DNA of 64,000 nucleotides, from positions 4,148,501-4,212,500 of the forward strand of contig NZ_CP021112.1 of the NCBI RefSeq assembly GCF_002119765.1, written 5' to 3'. Below the pieces are notes generated by a model that had not been told where the DNA came from, searched no databases, and was given only the letters and a program-made list of their open reading frames with translations. The position numbers were made by a program, and so were the translations under genes. Shown piece after piece: positions 18,121 to 26,914 of this stretch (positions within the stretch are counted from its first letter, which is position 1; each line of letters begins with the position of its first letter). This DNA comes from Pseudorhodoplanes sinuspersici. GTDB lineage: Bacteria; Pseudomonadota; Alphaproteobacteria; Rhizobiales; Xanthobacteraceae.

Positions 18121-19368
18121 ATGAGCGAGCCAAAAAACAGCGAACCCACGGTCAAAAAGCGCTGCGTCTTCTTTCTGGGCGGCTATGAGCCGATCCCGCC
18201 GCAGCGCCAGCACGAACGGTTTATCCGGGAACTGGCCAGGTCCGAAAAGGCCTGGTCGGCCAAGGCCGAGGTCGGCCCACTGGAGGTGTCTCCGGACGGG
18301 CGGGTCGGCCTGTGGAGAATCGCGACGGGCGGCCCGAACTGGTCGACAAAGGCCGAATACCGGTCGCTCCTGTGGCACGACATCGTCATGACCGATTTCG
18401 GCCGCCCGGCGTGGCGCCGGGTGCTGCAGAGCATCGTGGCTTTCGGCGATTTCATCCTGACCGGCACCGCCTTCCGCTATCTCGCGGTCAATTGGCGCTA
18501 TGGGCTGTTCTTTCTCTATCCGGTCATTCTGCTGGTCGGTTTTGCAGCATTGGCGGCCTATGGGGCGGCCTATCTCACCGGCCTCGGATTGCCCTTGCCG
18601 TATCTCCTTGGGCCGCTGATCGCATTGGCGATTTTCTCGATCCTGATTGTCTGGCCGGGCCGCTTCCTGCTGCTCGACTACATGATGGATGACTGGATCT
18701 TTGCGCACGAATTTGTCCACAGGTCTCGCGCGGGCCTCGACGCGCGGCTCGATGACTTTGCGAAGAAGCTCGCCGATGTCCTGCGCGAGGGGGGCTACGA
18801 CGAGGTGGTCTTTGCCGCGCACAGCCTTGGTTGCGCGTTGAAAGTGGCGGTGGTCGATCGCGCGCTGCAGATGGTGCCGGGTTTCGGCAAGAATGGAGAG
18901 CGCCTTGTTTTGCTCTCGACCGGCTCGTCGGTTTTGAAGATTGCCTTTCACCCGAAGGGATTATGGATGAAAGAGGCCGTCGCCCGGGTCTCCGCGAATC
19001 CGGCGATCTTCTGGGTCGAGTATCAATCGATGGCCGACCCGATCAGTTTCTATAAAGTCGACCCGATCGCGGCGCTGAAATTACCGGCGACCGGTCGGCC
19101 GATCATCCGGCGGGTGCATATCCGCGACATGCTGCAGACGGCGACCTATAGACGATTCAGGGCGAACTTCTTTCGTCTGCATCGTCAGTTGGTCATGGGG
19201 AACGAGAAACGGTACTTCTACGACTATTACATGATCTGTTGCGGCCCGTTGCGCCTTGAGACGCGCGTCACGAAGCCGGAAACAATCGTCGCCAGTTTTG
19301 CCCCGGACGGCGCTCTGATAGAGCCAAAAGATCAATCTTTTCAACCACAAAGGACCAATGCTTCATGA
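18121..19368 (+). CDS. Membrane-embedded alpha/beta-hydrolase-like protein
   Basis: 415 residues from ATG 18121. The N-terminal part includes KKRCVFFLGGYEPIPPQRQH, then two adjacent membrane helices (about residues 125-185), then a domain with VVFAAHSLGCALK, where Ser235 sits in an H-S-L-G nucleophile elbow. This suggests a serine hydrolase or lipase facing the cytoplasm. Catalytic Asp and His are not obvious. It overlaps the next gene by 4 bases (ATGA), so the two are translationally coupled. Being divergent from acpXL hints at envelope lipid metabolism, but this is only context. I do not recognise a named family. Confidence 0.7.
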   Translation: MSEPKNSEPTVKKRCVFFLGGYEPIPPQRQHERFIRELARSEKAWSAKAEVGPLEVSPDGRVGLWRIATGGPNWSTKAEYRSLLWHDIVMTDFGRPAWRRVLQSIVAFGDFILTGTAFRYLAVNWRYGLFFLYPVILLVGFAALAAYGAAYLTGLGLPLPYLLGPLIALAIFSILIVWPGRFLLLDYMMDDWIFAHEFVHRSRAGLDARLDDFAKKLADVLREGGYDEVVFAAHSLGCALKVAVVDRALQMVPGFGKNGERLVLLSTGSSVLKIAFHPKGLWMKEAVARVSANPAIFWVEYQSMADPISFYKVDPIAALKLPATGRPIIRRVHIRDMLQTATYRRFRANFFRLHRQLVMGNEKRYFYDYYMICCGPLRLETRVTKPETIVASFAPDGALIEPKDQSFQPQRTNAS

Positions 19369-19949
19369 CGCCCGCCATCGCCAAAGCCATTCTCGTGATT
19401 GGCGCGGTCTCCTGGTTCGTGATTCGGCTGCCGCATCAAAAGCGGTCGTGGAAAACCGCCACCCGCATCAACCAGCGCACCTCCCGCGAGAAGTTGCTTT
19501 TAACCTGTTCTTTCATGGGGTTAGGCGTCATTCCTTGCATTTATGTTTTCGCCGGCGTGCCGCGATTTGCCAATTATCCGTTCCAGCCGATCCTCGCCTG
19601 GCTCGGCACGGCCGTGTTTGCGGCTTCGCTCTGGCTGTTTTTTCGGGTGCACAAGGAGCTCGGCCGCAACTGGTCCGATTCGCTGGAAGTGCGCGAAAAG
19701 CACGTGCTCGTCACCGAAGGTCTCTACCACTACGTAAGGCACCCCATGTACACGGCATTTTTCATGTGGGCGGTGGCGCAATTGCTGCTGTTGCCGAACT
19801 GGATTGCCGGCCCTGCGGGCCTCGTCGGTTTCGGTATTCTTTTCTTCTTCCGCGTCGGTCGCGAGGAGCAAATGATGCTGGAAACCTTTGGTGAAGACTA
19901 TCGGGCTTATATGCAACGGACAGCCCGTCTAATCCCCGGAATCTACTAG
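19365..19949 (+). CDS. Isoprenylcysteine carboxyl methyltransferase (ICMT/PEMT-like) membrane protein
   Basis: 194 residues with four to five hydrophobic helices. The C-terminal signature LVTEGLYHYVRHPMYTAF followed by EEQMMLETFGEDYRAYMQRT is the SAM-binding pattern of the ICMT/phospholipid methyltransferase superfamily. Bacterial members methylate unknown lipidic or small substrates rather than prenylated proteins. It overlaps the upstream hydrolase-like gene by 4 bases, suggesting the two act on the same membrane substrate. Confidence 0.85.
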   Translation: MTPAIAKAILVIGAVSWFVIRLPHQKRSWKTATRINQRTSREKLLLTCSFMGLGVIPCIYVFAGVPRFANYPFQPILAWLGTAVFAASLWLFFRVHKELGRNWSDSLEVREKHVLVTEGLYHYVRHPMYTAFFMWAVAQLLLLPNWIAGPAGLVGFGILFFFRVGREEQMMLETFGEDYRAYMQRTARLIPGIY

Positions 19950-20110
19950 AGATTGACGTGGCAACACGGCAACACAGTTAAAGCTTCACGTTGAAAACGT
20001 TCCAGCAATGTGGCGTTTCGCGGGTATGGCGTTGTACACCGGAATGTGTCGGCGGGCGGTTCTCAATGACGCGGACCGAGCCATGAACAGAATGCGGAGC
20101 ATCGGGTCCG

Positions 20111-20884
20111 ATGAGGGGGAGCTTGCGGAACTGGGCATTTTTGCCCGTTGTGGCGCTGATTTTGGCCGTTATCGCGAACGGGCCGGTATCGGCGCAGAAT
20201 ACAGCCTCGATTGAACGGTCCACCAAATCGCCTTCCAAGCGAATCGCGCAGAGCGCGGGACACGTTTATCTGCTCCGCGGACTTTTGAACGTCTTTTCGC
20301 TCGGCATGGATGACCTTGCCGCCAAGATCCAGGCACGCGGTATCAGCGCCAGCGTCCATAATCACTCCGAATGGCAGACGCTGGCGGACGATATCATCGC
20401 AAAATACAAGGCCGGTAACCGCGCGCCGATCATTCTCGTCGGGCATTCGCTCGGTGCCGATGCTGTGATGTTCATGGGCGAATATCTTGGGAAGAATCGC
20501 GTGCCGGTTGCGCTGATCGTGCCGTTTGACGGCACCGGGTCTTTCGCGGCGTCGAGCAATGTCGCGCGCGTGATGAATCTGACCCAGCGCGATTATGCGC
20601 ATATGCGGCGCGGTGCTGGTTTCCGTGGCGAATTATCGAATATCGACATGAGCGGCCAGCCCGGCATCGATCATGTCAATATCGACAAGTCGGCGCGTCT
20701 GCACACGATGGTTCTGAACAAGATCCAGGCGGTGCTCCGACGTGGTGGCAGCCGCACGGCCGCACCAAAAGCTCAACCGGCGCCGGAAGCAGCTGCCCCT
20801 GCTGCCCCGCAGTCGCCCCCTGCCGCCACTGCAAGCACGTCGGGTGCTTCGACGGCGCCGACCGATGCGAGCTCCACGCGGTAA
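20111..20884 (+). CDS. Secreted alpha/beta-hydrolase-like protein with Pro/Ala-rich tail
   Basis: 257 residues. The first 28 form a signal peptide (cleavage near VSAQ). The core has YLLRGLLNVFSLGMDDLA at the start of a hydrolase fold and ILVGHSLGADAVMF, with Ser113 in a GHSLG elbow. A His occurs in PGIDHVNID near the expected catalytic-His position (about residue 195). The last 45 residues are low-complexity Ala/Pro/Ser/Thr, likely a disordered periplasmic tail. It may be a lipase or esterase; no substrate clue is present. The ribosome binding site is weak. Confidence 0.7.
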   Translation: MRGSLRNWAFLPVVALILAVIANGPVSAQNTASIERSTKSPSKRIAQSAGHVYLLRGLLNVFSLGMDDLAAKIQARGISASVHNHSEWQTLADDIIAKYKAGNRAPIILVGHSLGADAVMFMGEYLGKNRVPVALIVPFDGTGSFAASSNVARVMNLTQRDYAHMRRGAGFRGELSNIDMSGQPGIDHVNIDKSARLHTMVLNKIQAVLRRGGSRTAAPKAQPAPEAAAPAAPQSPPAATASTSGASTAPTDASSTR

Positions 20885-21064
20885 TTCAGAACTCTAAGCC
20901 CAAATCAGCGTTAGCGCGCGTCGCCTCGGAGGCGCGCTCTCTGCCTGCGATCAATCGGGACGGAACGCCGACTGATCGCAAACTTTCCACGTTTACGCCT
21001 GGCTTTGGAACGAATCGGTTTTTACCGCGACCCTCACAAGTCAACGAGATGTGAGGTGTCACGG

Positions 21065-21418
21065 ATGCTGGCTCGGGGGATCAGCCGTATTCTTTTTGCT
21101 TCTTTCGCATTCACAACAACGGCTCTTGCCGACAACCGTCCTTCGATGAGCGGTATTGCTTCCGTCTACGGATATCGGGGAGAAAAGACAGCCAGTGGGG
21201 AAATGGCCCGGCCGCGCGGCCTGACCGCGGCGCATCGGAGCCTTCCGTTCGGAACGAAAGTTCGCGTCACCCACAAAAGAACCGGAAAGTCGGTGGTTGT
21301 TCGCATCAATGATCGCGGCCCCTTCATCAAAGGCCGTGTCATCGACCTGACCCCGCGCGCGGCATCAGCGATCGGTTTTTCGGGCCTCGCTCCCGTCGAT
21401 CTTAAGGTTGAAAATTGA
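21065..21418 (+). CDS. RlpA-like septal ring lytic transglycosylase family protein
   Basis: 117 residues from ATG 21065, which has GAGG eight bases upstream; the frame is open to a TTG at 21005. A signal peptide ends near ALA-D. The rest is a double-psi beta-barrel with [17 protein letters not shown] and [24 protein letters not shown], the RlpA signature including the Asp of DRGPF. There is no SPOR domain, so this is a minimal form that probably cleaves or binds peptidoglycan glycan strands in the periplasm. Confidence 0.88.
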   Translation: MLARGISRILFASFAFTTTALADNRPSMSGIASVYGYRGEKTASGEMARPRGLTAAHRSLPFGTKVRVTHKRTGKSVVVRINDRGPFIKGRVIDLTPRAASAIGFSGLAPVDLKVEN

Positions 21419-21457
21419 AAAACAGTCTCGGCCAAGCGCGCGGCCGCTGCTTCGCTG

Positions 21458-21766
21458 TCAGCGTGTCTTGATCGGCGTTTCGACCGGTGTGCAGCCGCGC
21501 ATGCCGGACAGAACGCAGTCCTGGTCCTTCCGCATCGTCGCGATTGAATTCGCGAGCCACAAAGCTGAGACCACCAGAAGCGTCACAAAGCCGAACGCGA
21601 TCAAGTTCACCAGCATCCGATGCCTGAAATCATCGGGCTCGTCGTTATGCGCAAATTTTTCCAGCTCTCCGGCCGGAGGCTCTGCAAGACTGGGCGCCGG
21701 CCGGAACGGACGCCGGGTGCGAATATTGACCACTTTATCGCTGGTCGATGTCGGATGCTCCGGCAT
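21458..21766 (-). CDS. Small single-pass membrane protein, hypothetical
   Basis: About 102 residues from ATG 21766 (an ATG three codons upstream is possible). The N-terminal half is basic and proline-rich (VVNIRTRRPFRPAPSLAEPP), then one membrane helix at about residues 51-72 (LVNLIAFGFVTLLVVSALWLA), then a short tail with two cysteines (CVLSGMRGC) that would be periplasmic if the N-terminus is inside. Such proteins occur in Rhizobiales without assigned function. It converges on the RlpA-like gene. Confidence 0.65.
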   Translation of the reverse strand: MPEHPTSTSDKVVNIRTRRPFRPAPSLAEPPAGELEKFAHNDEPDDFRHRMLVNLIAFGFVTLLVVSALWLANSIATMRKDQDCVLSGMRGCTPVETPIKTR

Positions 21767-21927
21767 CGTATTCACTCACTTTGATAAGTCTGGTCTTGTA
21801 TCATACTTGGCGAGACATTGGGTATTCCAACGCCATCAGCTCGCAGCTAACGCCGCGATTGCGGCAGCGCAAGATGCGCAGGCTAAGCGAACAAAATTGA
21901 TGGGACCGATTTTCTGAGACGAAAGCG

Positions 21928-21956
21928 CAGACGCCGGATTTCTTATCCGGCGTCTG
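21928..21956 (-). terminator. Hairpin downstream of aqpZ
   Basis: A perfect 12-bp stem (CAGACGCCGGAT with ATCCGGCGTCTG) and 5-base loop lie 22 bases beyond the aqpZ stop. On the minus strand only a short T-tract (CTTTCG) follows, so it is a probable but not classical terminator. Confidence 0.6.
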
Positions 21957-21977
21957 TCATGTCTGCTCTTAGGACTT

Positions 21978-22682
21978 TCAGGCCTTGTCTGCTTCCAGCA
22001 GCCCCGACCCGAAAAACAGCCCGGCAACGCCGGCGCCAATCAGCGGAGCGACGATAAACAGCCAGAGCTGTGCGACTGCGTGTGGTGCAGTGCCGTAGCC
22101 GATCAATGCCGGGCCAATCGAGCGAGCCGGATTGACCGAGACACCGGTGACGTTGATGCCGACGATATGGATGGCCGTCAGCGTCAGGCCGATAGCCAGG
22201 CCCGCAAATTGCGATGGGGCGCCACGCTGCGTCACACCGAGAATGCAGACGAGGAAAATAAATGTTGCTACGGCTTCGAAAACGAAGGCTGAGGTGAGAT
22301 TGTATTGGCCCAGATAGCCTTCGCCCCAGCCGTTCTGGCCAAGACCGCCATTCCAGCCCTCGGCCTTGCCCGACAGGATGAGATACAGCACCGCGGCTCC
22401 GGCGATGGCGCCAAGAATTTGCGCGATCGCGTACGTGATGAAATCACCGACCGACATGCGGCCGGCGAGCAGCACGCCGAAGCTCACAGCCGGGTTGACG
22501 TGGCAACCCGACACCGGACCAATGCCATAGGCCATTGCAACGATCGCAAGGCCGAACGCAAATGCGATGCCGAGGATATCGATTGAAGTCGGGCCAGTGC
22601 CCATGCCGGCAATCACTGCGGCACCGCAACCAAACAAGACGAGTGTGAAAGTCCCTATGAATTCTGCAACTGCTTTCTTCAT
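21978..22682 (-). CDS. aqpZ: Aquaporin Z-type water channel
   Basis: 234 residues from ATG 22682 (MKKAVAEFIGTFTLV). Six membrane helices and two NPA half-helices are visible: HVNPAVS (NPA 63-65) and SVNPARS (NPA 184-186) with the selectivity-filter Arg187. The preceding His in TAIHIVG (His172) fits the narrow, water-selective AqpZ subgroup rather than glycerol facilitators. It is transcribed alone, with a hairpin downstream. Confidence 0.93.
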   Translation of the reverse strand: MKKAVAEFIGTFTLVLFGCGAAVIAGMGTGPTSIDILGIAFAFGLAIVAMAYGIGPVSGCHVNPAVSFGVLLAGRMSVGDFITYAIAQILGAIAGAAVLYLILSGKAEGWNGGLGQNGWGEGYLGQYNLTSAFVFEAVATFIFLVCILGVTQRGAPSQFAGLAIGLTLTAIHIVGINVTGVSVNPARSIGPALIGYGTAPHAVAQLWLFIVAPLIGAGVAGLFFGSGLLEADKA

Positions 22683-22871
22683 GCATGCCTCTGGCCGTTT
22701 GCTTAATACGCAATCATCAACAATGTGCGCGATGATACAAAGCGCATATTGATCATCGCAGATTCGCGCAAACGGCGGGGGAGAGCTTGCTTGCATATCA
22801 GCGCTGTGGATGAGCGCCAGGATAGGCCGCCGATGCAAGCGTCGTGGACTTTTGTGATTGATGAAAACGGA

Positions 22872-23537
22872 TCAGCGCTTTGCCCGTTTGGACTTGGTCT
22901 TGGACTGAGACTTCGTCTTTGATTTTGATGCTGTTTTGGCTTTGGCCACACGCTTTGCGGCCATTCCGGGTTCGCGGAAGGGATACGTTTCGCCATCCGG
23001 CAACGGCACGCGAAACACATTCAACGTCATTGCAACGAGCGTGTAGTATCCGAGTATTCCAACGAACTCGACCATGCCCGCGTCACCGAACATGGCATGC
23101 ACGCGGCTGTAAGTCTTGTCTGAGACCCGCTTTGTGCGGTGCAGTTCGGCAATGAAGTCATAAATCGCGCGCTGCTCCTTGCTCAGCTTCGGCGCGCGCC
23201 CGGTGCGCAGAGCATCGATCGTTGCCGCCTTGACGCCGGACCTTTGCGCGATCGGCGCGTGAACCCAGAATTCGTATTGCGATCGCCAGATGCGTCCCAG
23301 CACCAAGATGATGAATTCCGACAGATGCGGCGGGATGCTGGTGTTGTACCTGCAGAAGGCGCCGAGCTTCTGGGCGAGATCGCCGTAATCCGGCGCTTCC
23401 AGGAAAACTGCGAAAGGCCCGCCGAGCGCACCCTTGCCGCGCGACATCTCTATGTCGGCCAACAGCGCAAGCTGCTTGTCGCTCATCTTAGACTTATTCG
23501 GGATTTGCAGGCGAGGCGCAGGGATAGGGGCCGGCAT
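22872..23537 (-). CDS. Carboxymuconolactone decarboxylase (CMD/AhpD) family protein
   Basis: 221 residues. The central part (RYNTSIPPHLSEFIILVLGRIWRSQYEFWVHAPIAQRSG) is the helical AhpD-like core typical of CMD family proteins, and the catalytic Cys pair of AhpD is absent, so a peroxidase role is unlikely. Enzymes of this group act on lactones or remain uncharacterised. The last 25 residues are a Lys/Ser/Thr/Arg-rich tail that may bind nucleic acid or be disordered. It lies 41 bases from purB on the same strand and is translated in the same direction. Confidence 0.75.
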   Translation of the reverse strand: MPAPIPAPRLQIPNKSKMSDKQLALLADIEMSRGKGALGGPFAVFLEAPDYGDLAQKLGAFCRYNTSIPPHLSEFIILVLGRIWRSQYEFWVHAPIAQRSGVKAATIDALRTGRAPKLSKEQRAIYDFIAELHRTKRVSDKTYSRVHAMFGDAGMVEFVGILGYYTLVAMTLNVFRVPLPDGETYPFREPGMAAKRVAKAKTASKSKTKSQSKTKSKRAKR

Positions 23538-23578
23538 TGAACGGTCCTCGATGCTTTTGCTCGGTCGGGAATGGATGC

Positions 23579-24886
23579 TCAGGCTTCGCCAAACACGCGC
23601 TTGAAGATCGTGTCGACGTGCTTGAAGTGATAACCCAGATCGAAATTCTCCTCGATCTCGGCATCGCTCATTTTCGCGGTGACACGCGGGTCGGCTTTCA
23701 GGAAGGCGAGGAAGTCACCTTCGCCGCGCCAGACCTTCATCGCGTTGTCCTGGACGATCCTGTAGGCATCCTCGCGCGCGACACCCTTGTTTGTCAGAGC
23801 GATCAAGACGCGCTGCGAATGCACCAGTCCGCCGAGCCGGTCGAGATTCTTCTGCATGTTCTCGGGATAGACGATGAGTTTATCGATGATGCCGGCGAGC
23901 CGGTTCAGCGCAAAGTCGAGCGTTACCGTCGCATCTGGTCCGATCATGCGTTCGACCGACGAATGCGAGATATCGCGTTCATGCCACAGCGCCACATTCT
24001 CCATCGCCGGGATCGCATAGGAGCGGACCATGCGGGCGAGGCCGGTGATGTTTTCCGACAGCACCGGATTGCGCTTGTGCGGCATCGCCGACGAGCCCTT
24101 CTGGCCCTGCGAGAAGAACTCCTCGGCTTCAAGCACTTCGGTGCGCTGCAGATGGCGGATTTCCGTCGCCAGCCGCTCGACCGATGAGGCGACAACACCA
24201 AGCGTTGCAAAATACATCGCGTGCCGGTCGCGCGGGATCACCTGCGTCGAGATCGGCTCGGGTGTTAGGCCCATGGCTTTGGCGACATGCGCTTCCACGC
24301 GCGGGTCGATTTGCGCGAAAGTGCCGACAGCACCGGAAATGGCGCAGGTCGCGATCTCCTTGCGGGCGGCGATCAGCCTTGCCTTGGCGCGATCGAATTC
24401 GGCGTAGGCCTGCGCCAGTTTCAGGCCAAACGTGACCGGTTCGGCATGGATACCATGCGAGCGGCCGATGGTCGGGGTCAGCTTGTGTTCGAATGCGCGC
24501 CGCTTCAGCGCCGCGAGCAGCCTGTCGACATCGGCAATCAGGATATCGGTCGCGAGTGCAAGCTGGATGCTGAGACAGGTGTCGAGCACGTCCGAAGAGG
24601 TCATGCCCTGATGGACGAAGCGCGCATCAGGGCCGACGATTTCGGCAAGGTGGGTCAAAAACGCGATGACGTCATGCTTGACCTCGGCTTCGATGGCGTC
24701 GATGCGTGCGACATTGAACGTCGCCGCTTCGCCTTTCTCGCGAATCGTTTTCGCGGCTTCCTTCGGGATCTGTCCCAGCTCCGCCATGGCCTCGGCGGCA
24801 TGCGATTCGATCTCGAACCAGATGCGGAATCTCTGCTCGGGCGACCAGATGGCCGCCATTTCCGGCCGGGTGTAACGGGGAATCAT
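23579..24886 (-). CDS. purB: Adenylosuccinate lyase
   Basis: 435 residues from ATG 24886 (MIPRYTRPEMAAIW, the usual family start); the open frame extends 22 codons upstream without support. Fumarase/aspartase superfamily signatures are present: TSSDVLDTCLS, GRSHGIHAEPVTFG with the catalytic His, and the flexible loop GSSAMPHKRNP. The enzyme acts twice in purine synthesis, cleaving SAICAR and adenylosuccinate with release of fumarate. It is cytoplasmic and tetrameric in known homologues. Confidence 0.97.
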   Translation of the reverse strand: MIPRYTRPEMAAIWSPEQRFRIWFEIESHAAEAMAELGQIPKEAAKTIREKGEAATFNVARIDAIEAEVKHDVIAFLTHLAEIVGPDARFVHQGMTSSDVLDTCLSIQLALATDILIADVDRLLAALKRRAFEHKLTPTIGRSHGIHAEPVTFGLKLAQAYAEFDRAKARLIAARKEIATCAISGAVGTFAQIDPRVEAHVAKAMGLTPEPISTQVIPRDRHAMYFATLGVVASSVERLATEIRHLQRTEVLEAEEFFSQGQKGSSAMPHKRNPVLSENITGLARMVRSYAIPAMENVALWHERDISHSSVERMIGPDATVTLDFALNRLAGIIDKLIVYPENMQKNLDRLGGLVHSQRVLIALTNKGVAREDAYRIVQDNAMKVWRGEGDFLAFLKADPRVTAKMSDAEIEENFDLGYHFKHVDTIFKRVFGEA

Positions 24887-25002
24887 GGGCTGCTCACGAT
24901 AAGCACGAAAAGGATATCGGCCGTCGCGTAACACGCCGCCGCCGCCCGGCAAACCCCTGTCAGGCCCTCAGAAAGTGCTTTTGCAGCCGTTTTCCGCCTG
25001 CG

Positions 25003-25392
25003 TCAGCGGTAGAGCCCGTAGGTCTCCCACTTCTCTTCCGGGATAGGTTTGCCGACCTTGTAGGTGAAGGTGGACACCTTCATGCGGTCGGGCGTCGCCT
25101 TGCAGGTGAAGGAATATTGGTACCACTTGCCCTTGCTGCGGAAGGCGCCGCCATCGCCAGTCACTGTGTCGCCGCGGAGCTTCGGCTTCGACAGGGCATA
25201 GATCACCGCCCGATCCGGCCGGTATGGATTGGCGTCCTTGTTGACCCTGGCCATCGTCTCCACGGCGCAGACCTGCTCTAGCCGGGTGGTCGGATCAAGG
25301 TGGGCCAGGCTGCGGTCGAAGCGGGTATTTCCGGCATGCGAGGGGGCCGCGAATAGCAACATGGCGCAGGCGGTCAGGACAATCTGCTTCAT
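25003..25392 (-). CDS. DUF930 domain secreted protein
   Basis: 129 residues with a signal peptide (MKQIVLTACAMLLFAAPSHA, cleavage before GNTRF). The mature part matches the rhizobial DUF930 pattern, with RLEQVCAVETMARV, KPKLRGDTVTGDGGAFRSKG and FTCKATPDRMKV; Cys residues at both places could form a disulfide. The function is unknown. It is a periplasmic protein restricted mainly to Hyphomicrobiales, which supports the taxonomic placement. Confidence 0.8.
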   Translation of the reverse strand: MKQIVLTACAMLLFAAPSHAGNTRFDRSLAHLDPTTRLEQVCAVETMARVNKDANPYRPDRAVIYALSKPKLRGDTVTGDGGAFRSKGKWYQYSFTCKATPDRMKVSTFTYKVGKPIPEEKWETYGLYR

Positions 25393-25445
25393 TTCAGCTT
25401 CCGGGAATCAAAGGCTATTGGGATGGGCAGACGAGGGCATTTTCC

Positions 25446-25967
25446 TTATTGGCGCTTTCTGGCGGCCTCCAATTGTGCGGCGGCGGTTTGAACATCGGCC
25501 AGATCGCGGAATGCGAGTTTGCCGGTGTAATCGACATCCCGCATTTTTGTCGACATGTTTGATGCGAAATACAGATGCCCGCTTTCGCCACCTGCGCTCA
25601 TGATTTCGAGTTTTTCGTCCATGCGATTGAACGGGCAGGAGACCGTGCTCGGCCGCAGGCCGGTCCGGACGATCAGCGCTCGCCGGTCGGTGATCGCGTA
25701 AATTGTGTATTGGGTCTCGATGGCGAGGATGATGGGCGCTGCAAGCATTGCGAGCCCTATCATGGCAAGGGGGATGAAAATCCCCCACGTCGTGCGTCCG
25801 GCCAGGAACAGTCCGAAAATCGCGATGCACCAGGGCACCCCGATCCACAACAGAAAGATCTTGTTGCGGATGGTGGTCCAGATGTCGGGGCGCACCGCGT
25901 AGATCACCCGTTCGCCGGGTTCAAGGTCGTTGGCGAGCAGCGTCAGCGCATGGGCCGGCGCGATCAC
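25446..25967 (-). CDS. Membrane protein with PH-like cytoplasmic domain, hypothetical
   Basis: 173 residues. An N-terminal segment ([14 protein letters not shown]) resembles the start of bacterial PH-like membrane proteins, followed by two membrane helices (about 37-57 and 62-82) and then [27 protein letters not shown], the typical PH-like beta-strand motif seen in YdbS-type and related families. The start codon overlaps the end of rpe by 4 bases, so it is translationally coupled to rpe. Function is unknown. Confidence 0.7.
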   Translation of the reverse strand: MIAPAHALTLLANDLEPGERVIYAVRPDIWTTIRNKIFLLWIGVPWCIAIFGLFLAGRTTWGIFIPLAMIGLAMLAAPIILAIETQYTIYAITDRRALIVRTGLRPSTVSCPFNRMDEKLEIMSAGGESGHLYFASNMSTKMRDVDYTGKLAFRDLADVQTAAAQLEAARKRQ

Positions 25968-26647
25968 GCCGCTTCGCCGCGTGTCAGGGCGGCAGCATGG
26001 CGAATGGCCGAGATGTTGTCGCCATAGGCGGACGGACCGCCTTTGAACACCGCCGAGCCGGCCACCAGAACATTGGCGCCCGCGGCCACGACTTTCGGAG
26101 CGGTGTCGGCGGTGATGCCGCCATCGACTTCGAGATCGATCGGCCGCCCGGCAATCATTGAACGGACTCGTGCAATTTTTTCGCTCGCGGACGGAATGAA
26201 AGCCTGGCCGCCGAAACCCGGATTGACCGACATGATGAGGACGAGATCGACCAGATCGAGCACATATTCGATGCTGCTTTCCGGCGTTGCCGGATTGATC
26301 GACACGCCAGCCTTTTTCCCGAGGGCGCGGATCGCCTGCAATGACCGGTGCAGGTTGGGCCCGGCCTCCGCATGAACGGTAATGATATCGCAGCCGGCTT
26401 TGGCAAAGGCTTCGAGATGCGGGTCGGCCGGCGCGATCATCAGATGCACGTCAAAGATTTTCTTCGAATGCGGCCGGATCGATTTGATCACGTCCGGCCC
26501 GAAGGTAATGTTGGGCACGAAATGCCCGTCCATCACGTCGAGATGGATCCAGTCGGCGCCGGCGGCATCGGCGGCACGCACTTCCTCTCCGAGTTTGGAG
26601 AAGTCCGAGGCCAGGATCGATGGCGCGATCAAAAGGGGGCGGGGCAT
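25964..26647 (-). CDS. rpe: Ribulose-phosphate 3-epimerase
   Basis: 227 residues forming a TIM barrel. Family signatures are complete: [35 protein letters not shown] with metal-ligand His and catalytic Asp, [17 protein letters not shown] and LEVDGGIT. It interconverts ribulose-5-phosphate and xylulose-5-phosphate in the pentose phosphate pathway or Calvin cycle. It is not next to other Calvin genes here, so a housekeeping role is likely. The downstream membrane-protein gene overlaps it by 4 bases. Confidence 0.96.
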   Translation of the reverse strand: MPRPLLIAPSILASDFSKLGEEVRAADAAGADWIHLDVMDGHFVPNITFGPDVIKSIRPHSKKIFDVHLMIAPADPHLEAFAKAGCDIITVHAEAGPNLHRSLQAIRALGKKAGVSINPATPESSIEYVLDLVDLVLIMSVNPGFGGQAFIPSASEKIARVRSMIAGRPIDLEVDGGITADTAPKVVAAGANVLVAGSAVFKGGPSAYGDNISAIRHAAALTRGEAA

Positions 26648-26914
26648 GCTGTCCTCATCAAACCTTGCCGCGTCAAACGTCGCTTACTGAATCGTGAGCG
26701 GCCCGTCTAACACCCCCGCCTTGGGCGGGCAAACCGTGGATTTTGAGAGCGTGGCGACGGCTTTTCCCGCATAACTGGCCGCTGCGGCAAATGTGGGCAG
26801 AGTCACGACACCTGCACGAATCCTGCATTGCGCCTATATGGATGTCAGATTTCTGCGCCACCATCCCCCGGCAGCCGGCCAGCCGCGGTCTCTTAGGCTA
26901 TTCTCGAGGAATTC

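Noticed and set aside
20915-20945. GC-rich inverted repeat after the secreted hydrolase-like gene, considered as a terminator
   Set aside because: Pairing is imperfect with a 12-base loop and no T-run follows, so it was not listed as a terminator.
26711-26731. CCCGCC/GGCGGG hairpin between rpe and the amino acid oxidoreductase
   Set aside because: Only six pairs with a 3-base loop and no T-tract; too weak to claim as a terminator in a GC-rich genome.
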